Assembly (NCBI GenBank): GCA_013001485.1
Contig: JABDMN010000083.1
Location: 1 to 7,291, forward strand
Length of the DNA: 7,291 bases
Reading direction: 5' to 3'
Source: Acidimicrobiia bacterium
Lineage (GTDB): Bacteria; Actinomycetota; Acidimicrobiia; Spongiisociales; UBA5794
Part shown: positions 1-5,226 of the stretch, one piece after another
Layout: each line of letters begins with the position of its first letter
How positions within the stretch are numbered: position 1 is the stretch's first letter
Made by a program: the position numbers and the translations under genes
Notes under the pieces: generated by a model
The model's input: only the letters and a program-made list of their open reading frames with translations
Told to the model about the DNA's origin: nothing
Databases searched by the model: none

Positions 1-621
1 GTTCGGAAACGTGCCTTCTGGTTCAAGGTACAGCGGCGTCATCTCGATCCCGGCACGCTCGACGACGGCCGGTACGACCACCCCCGCCATGCCGTTGCCG
101 CCGTCGATGGCGACCCGCAGCGAGCCGATGGCGTCGGGGTGAACGATGGAGAACACGTGCTCGAGATACCCGGCCACGGGGTCATGCGAGGTGACGGTGC
201 CAGTCGGCCCGGTCTCGACAGGCTCATCGTCCGCAGCCATAGCTTTGACGTCTCCGAGACCGGAGTCGACTCCCACCGGAACCGCTCCCGCAAGGCAGAA
301 CTTGAGGCCGTTGTATTCGGGCGGGTTGTGCGAAGCGGTCACCACAACTCCGGGGACGTCGAGCGACCCCGCCACCTGATACAGCATGTCCGTGGTGATC
401 GGTCCGAGGGTGACGACCCCGACGCCGCTCCCCGTGATGCCTTCGATCAGAGCCCCGGTCAGTGCCGGAGACGACAGGCGGCAATCGTGACCGACGGCGA
501 TGCGTTCGGCCCCGGCGAACCGGGCAAATGCGGCACCGATACGGCGAGCCGCTTCCTCGTCGAGTTGAGACGGAACGAGCCCGCGCACGTCGTAGGCCTT
601 GAAGATGGCGTCGAGATCCAC
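1..621 (-). CDS. manB: Phosphomannomutase/phosphoglucomutase, N-terminal part (cut by left edge)
   Basis: Alpha-D-phosphohexomutase family enzyme, which interconverts hexose 6-phosphate and hexose 1-phosphate in the cytosol. The product feeds GDP-mannose or UDP-/dTDP-glucose synthesis for glycans. The 207 visible residues hold the YDVRG motif (10-14), GHDCRLSS (44-51), the catalytic serine loop TASHNP (95-100, phosphoserine S97), DGGNGMAG (173-180) and the start of the EPEGTFPN segment (200-207). The metal-binding DGDGDR loop and the C-terminal half lie outside the window. The start is GTG at 621: three codons upstream the frame has a TAG stop, so this is the first usable start apart from an unlikely CTG. 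There is no ribosome binding site, but a TAGTAT box ends 7 bases before the GTG, which suggests a leaderless message. It is divergent from the GT2 gene. The family is clear; mannose versus glucose preference cannot be read from this part. The symbol reflects the usual name in this actinobacterial neighbourhood. Confidence 0.93.
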   Translation of the reverse strand, partial: MDLDAIFKAYDVRGLVPSQLDEEAARRIGAAFARFAGAERIAVGHDCRLSSPALTGALIEGITGSGVGVVTLGPITTDMLYQVAGSLDVPGVVVTASHNPPEYNGLKFCLAGAVPVGVDSGLGDVKAMAADDEPVETGPTGTVTSHDPVAGYLEHVFSIVHPDAIGSLRVAIDGGNGMAGVVVPAVVERAGIEMTPLYLEPEGTFPN

Positions 622-627
622 CAGGCG

Positions 628-633
628 ATACTA
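628..633 (-). promoter_or_regulatory. -10 box for a leaderless mutase transcript
   Basis: The minus strand reads TAGTAT (TANNNT pattern), followed by six bases and then the GTG start of the mutase gene. That spacing would put the transcription start on the first base of the start codon, as in actinobacterial leaderless genes. No good -35 box is visible 17 bases further upstream, and no Shine-Dalgarno sequence is present. Inferred from sequence only. Confidence 0.5.
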
Positions 634-661
634 CGAGGACGGAGGAGCGACATCGGCACCG

Positions 662-667
662 TAGAAT
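662..667 (+). promoter_or_regulatory. -10 box for the GT2 gene
   Basis: TAGAAT lies nine bases before the ATG at 677, so transcription would begin within about three bases of the start codon, giving a leaderless or nearly leaderless message. A GGAGGAG run at 641-647 is about 30 bases from the ATG, too far to act as its ribosome binding site. No convincing -35 box is visible. Confidence 0.45.
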
Positions 668-676
668 CCCGGTCCG

Positions 677-1369
677 ATGCGTATCTCTGTGGTCGTCCCC
701 GTGCACAACGAAGCCGATTACCTGCGACGCGGCGTGAGCGGCATCACCGAGGCCATCGCTCAGGTCGACGCGGACGTCGATGTGTGTCTCGTCGAGAACG
801 GTTCCACCGACAACACGGCGGAAATCGCCGAGGAGTTGCGCAGGGATCGCCCGTGGCTGTCGCTCCTGCAGCTGCCTGCGCCCGACTACGGCGGAGCGAT
901 CAGGGCAGGCTTCCTGGCAGCCCAGGGAGACTGGGCTGTTCTGTTCGATATCGACTACTACTCGGGCGAGTTCCTGTCCCAGGTGATGGAAGCCTCGGAC
1001 AACGCGGACGTCGTCATTGCATCCAAGCGAGCCCCTGGATCCGACGACAGGCGATCGTGGGTCCGCCGGCTGGCGACACGAGTGTTCAACCTCATCCTTC
1101 GGGTCATCCTCGGTTCTGGCGTTTCGGACACCCACGGCATGAAGGCCCTACGCCGTGATGTGATTCAGGCGGTGGCGGCAGATGTCGTTTCCCGCCAGGA
1201 CCTCTTCGACACCGAGCTCGTGATCCGCGCCGAGCGGGCGGGCTTCGCCATCTCGGAGGTGCCGGTGACCGTCGAGGAGCAACGCGAGGCTCGCTCGAGC
1301 CTGCTGAAGCGAGTCCCCCGCACACTGCGCGGGGTGTGGAGGATCCGCCAGACCCTGCAGTCTGGCTAG
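677..1369 (+). CDS. GT2 glycosyltransferase, polyprenyl-phosphate-sugar synthase type (DPM1/GtrB-like)
   Basis: Cytosolic GT-A fold enzyme of 230 residues, expected to transfer a sugar from a nucleotide sugar to polyprenyl phosphate. Visible features are the N-terminal nucleotide-binding strand ISVVVPVHNE (3-12), VENGSTDNT (39-47), the DXD-type metal site DID at 91-93, DTHGMKALRR (151-160) and the FDTELVIRAERAG segment (177-189) typical of family 2 dolichol/polyprenol-phosphate sugar synthases. It ends with a basic stretch and has no C-terminal pair of membrane helices, so it resembles soluble DPM1-type enzymes rather than the longer GtrB/ArnC types. It is the only gene here with an ATG start. 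It diverges from the mutase and converges on gtrA, sharing its stop region. Mannose as donor is inferred from the adjacent mutase; glucose is possible. Confidence 0.87.
   Translation: MRISVVVPVHNEADYLRRGVSGITEAIAQVDADVDVCLVENGSTDNTAEIAEELRRDRPWLSLLQLPAPDYGGAIRAGFLAAQGDWAVLFDIDYYSGEFLSQVMEASDNADVVIASKRAPGSDDRRSWVRRLATRVFNLILRVILGSGVSDTHGMKALRRDVIQAVAADVVSRQDLFDTELVIRAERAGFAISEVPVTVEEQREARSSLLKRVPRTLRGVWRIRQTLQSG
1347..1366. terminator. Hairpin at convergent gene ends, possible bidirectional terminator
   Basis: A perfect 7-base inverted repeat, GCCAGAC at 1347-1353 and GTCTGGC at 1360-1366, encloses the 6-base loop CCTGCA. It covers the last codons of the GT2 gene and lies directly after the gtrA stop codon on the minus strand. 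There is no T-run on either side, so a classical intrinsic terminator is not shown. Actinobacterial terminators often lack the T-tract, so a stem-loop serving both convergent genes is plausible. Confidence 0.4.
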
Positions 1370-1836
1370 TCGTCCGTCGGAGCCGCGACCTGCTCCTTCT
1401 GGTGATCGATCGAGCGCCGGAACACAAGGTCTCGGTATCCGGCGAACTTCGGCAACAGCACAACCACGACCGCAGAGATCTTGGCGAGGTTGAACGTGAG
1501 GCCGTTGAGCGGACCGACCCAGGCATCGGCAACCTCGACGATGCCCACTGTGACGGCCCACGCGACGACATTGATGGCGTAGAAGACCACCGTCTCGCGC
1601 ACCAGCCCGCGCCCATGCTTGATGGCAAAGGTCCAGCGCCTGTTGAGCATGTAGGAAACGGCGGTGGCAACGGTGAATCCGAGAGTCACCGACCAGAAAT
1701 CCGACCAATCTGCAGCGAACTTGGCGATGTTGGCGAGAGAGAAGTCGACGATGGTGTTGACCACGCCAATGGCGCCGACCTTGACGATCTGGCTCCGGGC
1801 TTCGGCCGAGAACAGCGACCTGATGTAGTCGGTCAC
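1366..1836 (-). CDS. GtrA-family membrane protein, putative lipid-linked sugar flippase component
   Basis: Small integral membrane protein of 156 residues, a normal length for the GtrA family. About four helices can be seen (roughly 17-39, 47-66, 80-102 and 114-133). The family signature LNRRWTF is at 64-70, after the second helix. Family members are thought to help polyprenyl-phosphate-linked sugars cross the cytoplasmic membrane, or to act as partner subunits of membrane glycosyltransferases; direct flippase activity is not proven for most. The tail is hydrophilic (RRSIDHQKEQ...). The start is GTG, overlapping the stop of the upstream GT-C gene as GTGA, so the two are probably translationally coupled. 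Its TAG stop shares the palindrome CTAG with the convergent GT2 gene. Being next to both a GT2 enzyme and a GT-C enzyme fits a Gtr-like three-part sugar-transfer system. Confidence 0.88.
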   Translation of the reverse strand: MTDYIRSLFSAEARSQIVKVGAIGVVNTIVDFSLANIAKFAADWSDFWSVTLGFTVATAVSYMLNRRWTFAIKHGRGLVRETVVFYAINVVAWAVTVGIVEVADAWVGPLNGLTFNLAKISAVVVVLLPKFAGYRDLVFRRSIDHQKEQVAAPTDD

Positions 1837-3983
1837 TCGACGGACCGCCGACGCCGGTTCCAGACCAGGTATCCCGCCAGGCCAAGCGCTGCGATCGTGA
1901 GAAGGATTCCGAGGACCTCGTCGGCGGTTCGCGAGAACTCGAGCACCACGTCCTCGTCCGTGGGGACGACCACCATCAACGACGGGGCCGCTGCGTATGG
2001 CCCGTCAGCACCCGAAACCGTCCAGTTGGGGAACTGGCTGATCTTGACGAGGTGAGGCTGACCAACAGCGTCTGTGGTGAACGACACCCGGTGGTCTTCG
2101 ACAACGACATTGGACACGGGGCCTCCCGGCAGAGAGCCCCCGAGGGCGAACGGCCCCTCGCCGTCGCTGAATCGGGGCCAGGCCTCCGGCCCGTCATCCA
2201 CGATCCAATGATCGAGCCCTTCAATGTCGTCGTACCAACGGAGGGCAACCTCCTTGAAGGCCTCCTCCCCTGCGTAAACGGCGGGGACGTTTGTGGCGAC
2301 CTCCACGATCGACGTTTCCGGGAGCTGGTACACCGTCCAGGGTGCTGACTCGGTGATGCGCTCGAGGCCATCTGCGTCAGCAGAGCCCCTCGCCGAGTCG
2401 GTGAAGGCGACGTAATAGTCCACGCCGTACAGATCGAGATGGGGCACGGCCCGGTCGAAGTCCATCGGGCGGTATTGCAGACCGCGCACCGGGTTCGACG
2501 GGGAACGACTGACCTCGGACGCATTCAGGAAGTGGAACGGAGTCGTCAACGACGACTCGAAATAGAGACCCTCCATCGAAGCGTGGGACCCCTCCGTCCA
2601 GTACGGGAACAGCATCAGCGCCATCGGCGTGCCGTACTGGTTCATCGTCCCGTTGGCCTCCCACATGATGCGACCCGGCGGCAGCTCATCCACGGCACCC
2701 ATCAGAGAGTCCAGCTCGGTGAATCCCTGCTTCCCTTCGTACCCCTCGTAGTTCCATCGCGACCAACCCGGAAGGTCGTGGATCCCGGTCACGATGACGG
2801 CGACGAGCATGAACGCGGCGACACCAGCCACCCACCGGTACGCAGCGAGGCGAGCCGGCAGCCAGCGACCAAGCTCCGTGATGCCGAGACCCACTGCAAT
2901 GCCGGCGAACAGGAACATCCCGAAATACCAGTAGGGCAGCAACCGTGCGTTGTAGAGCGGCGTGAACTCGATCTGGGCGATGACCCAGAACCCGATGACA
3001 GGCGCCAGCGTCATCCACACGGCAGAGACCACGTCGTAACGTCGAAGGAACGACCACGCCAGGCCGATCGCGCCCAGTGCCATGATCGGCACGAACTCGG
3101 ACGCAAACACCGCGTCGCGTTCGCCGAAGAACCGCTCGATGGGCTGCCAGCCCATGTCGGTCGTGTACCCCCCAAACACCCGGACGGCCAGCGGCAGCGC
3201 CCAGAACGCCGAGAAGGCGAAGCCGACTACCCACGCCGACGTGAGCAGCCGCGGAGCATTCCTCCTGGCCAACAGGGGCAGTGAGACGAACACCACCACG
3301 ATGGTGGTGACGACATGTGCGAGCGCAGTCAGAGCCAGCACGACAGCGGCAGCCATGGAGAACCGCTTGCCCTCGCGGGTGGCCTTCACCACCAGACCGA
3401 GATACACCAGCGACAACGCAAAGGACCATGAGAAGGCGAACTCCCCCGCCAGGGTCGACTTGATGTTGGCGCCGAAGATGGAGAACGACTCCATGAACAG
3501 GAAGCCGGTGCCCGCGAGGCCGGCGAGGGTCGAGACCATCTTGCTGAACCCCATCGATCTGGTGAAGTAGTAGCCGGCAGCCGGGAGAGCCAGGAGCCCT
3601 GCGACCGTGACCAGCTTGAAGGCAACTCCGTACGGCAGAACGACGTCGAGGAGCACGATGGCGAGGCTGGGGAGCGGGAAGTAGAAGTAGAGCACCGGGA
3701 ACCCGGCATACCAATCGTTGGTCCAGCCCATGATCCGACCTGAAGGCAGCAGCGAGTCGGCGAGGATCTGAGGCAACAGCACGTGAGCGCCCATGTCGCC
3801 ACCTGTCGGGGTGTTGGCGGTGAACAACTGCGGTGCACTCAGGTCGGCAGTGAAGAACGGGAACCCGTCCTGCGGGCGCAGTCCGACGATGGAGCCGGAC
3901 ATCACGACCAGCACGACCAGCGTGATCGTTCCGAGGACGATCCAGGTGAAGCGACGCGCCCAGACGGCGTTGGAGGTTGTCAC
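1833..3983 (-). CDS. GT-C type polytopic glycosyltransferase (PTPS-related membrane protein family)
   Basis: Membrane protein of 716 residues. I count about 12 helices: 12-34, ten more between about 97 and 400, and one at 688-707. A large extracytoplasmic domain (about 402-687) lies between the last two, and the basic tail NRRRRS is cytosolic; this topology is self-consistent. The first outside loop has GGDMGAH (61-67) with D63 as the candidate GT-C catalytic aspartate, then a WTNDWYAGFPVLYFYFP segment (87-103) typical of the family named for '6-pyruvoyl-tetrahydropterin synthase-related' membrane proteins. The C-terminal HLVKISQFPNWTVSGADG and PSLMVVVPT segments also fit it. The family name is misleading and no pterin enzyme is implied. 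It probably transfers a sugar from a polyprenyl-phosphate donor to an unknown envelope acceptor. The start is GTG at 3983 with no ribosome binding site; it is coupled to gtrA downstream by GTGA. Confidence 0.82.
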   Translation of the reverse strand: MTTSNAVWARRFTWIVLGTITLVVLVVMSGSIVGLRPQDGFPFFTADLSAPQLFTANTPTGGDMGAHVLLPQILADSLLPSGRIMGWTNDWYAGFPVLYFYFPLPSLAIVLLDVVLPYGVAFKLVTVAGLLALPAAGYYFTRSMGFSKMVSTLAGLAGTGFLFMESFSIFGANIKSTLAGEFAFSWSFALSLVYLGLVVKATREGKRFSMAAAVVLALTALAHVVTTIVVVFVSLPLLARRNAPRLLTSAWVVGFAFSAFWALPLAVRVFGGYTTDMGWQPIERFFGERDAVFASEFVPIMALGAIGLAWSFLRRYDVVSAVWMTLAPVIGFWVIAQIEFTPLYNARLLPYWYFGMFLFAGIAVGLGITELGRWLPARLAAYRWVAGVAAFMLVAVIVTGIHDLPGWSRWNYEGYEGKQGFTELDSLMGAVDELPPGRIMWEANGTMNQYGTPMALMLFPYWTEGSHASMEGLYFESSLTTPFHFLNASEVSRSPSNPVRGLQYRPMDFDRAVPHLDLYGVDYYVAFTDSARGSADADGLERITESAPWTVYQLPETSIVEVATNVPAVYAGEEAFKEVALRWYDDIEGLDHWIVDDGPEAWPRFSDGEGPFALGGSLPGGPVSNVVVEDHRVSFTTDAVGQPHLVKISQFPNWTVSGADGPYAAAPSLMVVVPTDEDVVLEFSRTADEVLGILLTIAALGLAGYLVWNRRRRSVE

Positions 3984-3992
3984 GGTCCCGAG

Positions 3993-3998
3993 AGAATA
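3993..3998 (-). promoter_or_regulatory. Candidate -10 box for the GT-C/gtrA pair
   Basis: The minus strand reads TATTCT nine bases before the GTG start of the GT-C gene, the same distance as the TAGAAT box before the GT2 start. It sits in the 54-base gap after the zinc-ribbon gene, so the GT-C/gtrA pair may have its own near-leaderless promoter. No -35 box is recognisable. Read-through from the upstream gene is equally possible. Confidence 0.35.
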
Positions 3999-4037
3999 GT
4001 TCGACCTGGGAGACAGGCCGCGAGGTCTTGGATCAGG

Positions 4038-4247
4038 TCAGCCGCGGGGCTTGCGCGCCAGGTCGAGCACAGCGTCGAGACCCAGGTCCTGACCATCGCG
4101 CTGCCACCAACGCGTCTCGCACTGATGACATGAGCAGAAGTGAACCTCGGTCCCGTCCGGCAGGGCCAACTCGATCTCGATGACGTTGTTGGCTCCACAC
4201 GATGCGCACATCAGGGCGGAGCCCGATTCGCCAAGTTTCCTATTCAC
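4038..4247 (-). CDS. Small zinc-ribbon protein, unknown function
   Basis: A 69-residue soluble protein that I do not recognise as a named family. It has two cysteine knuckles, CASC (14-17) and CSCHQC (38-43), about 23 residues apart, as in a zinc ribbon. They are followed by ETRWW and a short Asp/Leu-rich tail ending RKPRG. The knuckle spacing suggests one structural zinc ion bound by C14, C17, C40 and C43; a nucleic-acid or protein-binding role would be inference only. The GTG start at 4247 is supported by an AGGA ribosome binding site six bases upstream and a promoter-like pair further up. An internal ATG at residue 13, directly before the first knuckle, is an alternative but lacks such a site. 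It lies between the DUF6788-like gene (43 bases upstream) and the GT-C gene (54 bases downstream). Confidence 0.72.
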   Translation of the reverse strand: MNRKLGESGSALMCASCGANNVIEIELALPDGTEVHFCSCHQCETRWWQRDGQDLGLDAVLDLARKPRG

Positions 4248-4278
4248 AGCGATTCCTACCCGTTGCTCTCGGTCGCGA

Positions 4279-4307
4279 ATTCTATGTCACTCATTGCGCT
4301 TGATCAA
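4279..4307 (-). promoter_or_regulatory. Sigma70-type promoter for the zinc-ribbon gene
   Basis: On the minus strand TTGATC (4307-4302) and TAGAAT (4284-4279) are separated by exactly 17 bases. This is the best-formed promoter in the window. The predicted transcription start near 4272 gives a leader of about 25 bases that carries the GGTAGGA ribosome binding site before the GTG at 4247. The -35 element lies inside the end of the DUF6788-like gene. It could also drive the downstream GT-C and gtrA genes. Confidence 0.5.
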
Positions 4308-4605
4308 CCACTTTCTGTGAAGTGTTGGCGAGGTCGCCCTCCACGTCGTGCAGCTTGCCCACGTACTTCGAGCGACGTCGCCCGTTCTCGGTCCAATAGG
4401 CGTACCAGTAGGGACCGTGAGGGCAACTGCGACATGACGCCTTCCCACACTTGACCAGTTGCTGACGGAGCGAGACCTCGGGCGCCGCTCCCGGGAACGT
4501 TTCGCCCCTGGCTTCGAGGCGAGCCTTGGCGAGGATGAGCAGGCGACGCAACTCGTGGGCATCCATCTCCCGGACCGCCTCGAGGACATCGCGATCGATC
4601 GGCAC
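4291..4605 (-). CDS. DUF6788-like small Cys-rich protein
   Basis: Protein of 104 residues. The N-terminal half (about 1-50) is charged and helical, with an EARGETFPG linker. The C-terminal part has KCGKASCRSCPHGPYWYAYW (52-71) followed by GRRRSKYVGK (75-84), the signature I recognise from DUF6788-type proteins. C53, C58, C61 and perhaps H63 could bind a metal. The function of the family is unknown; the aromatic and arginine-rich core may suggest nucleic-acid binding, but this is a guess. The start is GTG at 4605, seven bases after the stop of DUF3499 and without a ribosome binding site, which suggests it is translated by coupling within the operon. Another reading frame over nearly the same bases (4287-4589) was rejected because it lacks these motifs. 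Confidence 0.75.
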   Translation of the reverse strand: MPIDRDVLEAVREMDAHELRRLLILAKARLEARGETFPGAAPEVSLRQQLVKCGKASCRSCPHGPYWYAYWTENGRRRSKYVGKLHDVEGDLANTSQKVVDQAQ

Positions 4606-4612
4606 TGCAGTA

Positions 4613-4828
4613 TCAGGCGACGTCGACGAACAGGGTGCGAACCGGGCTGCGGCGATCGGTCAGCGTCCAGCCCACCGGCGGCGAGAGTCGATTGGCGTGC
4701 ACCTCACACAGTGGGTAGCCGTCGGGCTTGCTCGTCGTGGCATCGTCGAGCCAGACCTCCTGGTCTGAATACACGAATGTCATGACGGTGTGGGCTGGTT
4801 GGGAGCAACGGGTGCAGGTGATGGTCAC
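4613..4828 (-). CDS. DUF3499 family protein
   Basis: A 71-residue soluble protein matching the actinobacterial DUF3499 family. It has an N-terminal CTRC knuckle (5-8), the TVMTFVYSDQEVWL strand region (14-27) and the YPLCEVHANRLSPPVGW segment (38-54) with C41 and H44. Together C5, C8, C41 and H44 look like one zinc site. The function is unknown. In actinobacteria, from memory, this gene lies close to phosphomannomutase genes and a DUF5719/glycosyltransferase pair, as it does here, although here the mutase is about 4 kb away. The protein is shorter than the homologues I recall, ending shortly after the conserved core. The start is GTG at 4828, overlapping the stop of the thioredoxin-like gene as GTGA; the codon order GTG-ACC-ATC-ACC-TGC puts the first knuckle almost at the N terminus. 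Confidence 0.86.
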   Translation of the reverse strand: MTITCTRCSQPAHTVMTFVYSDQEVWLDDATTSKPDGYPLCEVHANRLSPPVGWTLTDRRSPVRTLFVDVA

Positions 4829-5226
4829 GGCGACGTACGGTACCCACCACCCCGACCGTCACCAAGCATCGCGGCCATCCGCCGCACCCGGCGGGCTGTG
4901 GGAACCCCGCTCAGTTGATCGAGAGTCTCTCCGCCGGGTCCGACCACGACGGCGGTTGGAACCTGGGCCACACCAGCCGCCTCGAGAACGCCGGGCTCCA
5001 GTTCCCAGGTGACCTCGCGAATCGCGACGCCTTCGGACTTGAACGCGGCACGGGCAGCGGAGCAGTTCGAACAATCGGTGGAGGTGAACAAGACGACCGC
5101 GTTGGCGATGTCTGGCACCGTGATGCGGCGTTGCGTCGCCCGCCGCGAGTTGACCGCTCGAGACACCACAAGGATCGCGACCACAAGGAGCACGACCACA
5201 ACCAGCCTGACTGTGAGGTCACTCAC
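4825..5226 (-). CDS. Membrane-anchored thioredoxin-like protein
   Basis: A 133-residue protein with one N-terminal membrane helix (about 6-22), a basic linker (R23-R34) and a thioredoxin-like domain. The domain has VVLFTSTDCSNC with the redox pair C52-x-x-C55, and VPTAVVV (89-95) containing the cis-proline P90. The fold length is near the minimum for thioredoxin or glutaredoxin-like domains, and a short Gly/Arg tail follows. It probably reduces, oxidises or senses thiols at the membrane. The basic residues after the helix would, by the positive-inside rule, keep the domain in the cytosol, unlike TlpA or ResA proteins; this is uncertain. The start is GTG at 5226, with GGGAG nine bases upstream, overlapping the DUF5719 gene by 8 bases (GTGAGTGA). 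The longer in-frame ATG start at 5319 would add 31 non-homologous-looking residues before the helix and is rejected. Confidence 0.82.
   Translation of the reverse strand: MSDLTVRLVVVVLLVVAILVVSRAVNSRRATQRRITVPDIANAVVLFTSTDCSNCSAARAAFKSEGVAIREVTWELEPGVLEAAGVAQVPTAVVVGPGGETLDQLSGVPTARRVRRMAAMLGDGRGGGYRTSP

Noticed and set aside
224..1135. Minus-strand 303-codon frame opposite the GT2 gene
   Set aside because: It is antisense to a motif-rich GT2 gene and overlaps the mutase in another frame; the composition is Arg-rich and no motif is seen.
139..1158. Long plus-strand open frame (339 codons) across the mutase and GT2 genes
   Set aside because: It is antisense to the mutase and in another frame of the GT2 gene, both of which have clear family motifs. 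Its product is Arg/Gly/His-rich without domains, typical of a GC-rich shadow frame.
2439..3714. Long frames on both strands inside the GT-C gene (2439-3284 plus, 2686-3714 minus)
   Set aside because: The 716-residue frame has coherent membrane helices and family segments throughout; these alternatives are Arg/His-rich shadows.
1833..3983. Pterin biosynthesis role implied by the family name of the GT-C protein
   Set aside because: The protein is a polytopic membrane protein with GT-C features. No 6-pyruvoyl-tetrahydropterin synthase active-site pattern is seen.
3984..4037. Intrinsic terminator between the zinc-ribbon and GT-C genes
   Set aside because: Only a 5-base repeat (GACCT/AGGTC, about 15 bases apart) is found, with no T-run; too weak to call.
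4287..4589. Alternative 100-codon minus-strand frame over the DUF6788-like gene
   Set aside because: Its product is Ser/Arg-rich without motifs, while the frame at 4291-4605 carries the Cys and GPYWY signature.
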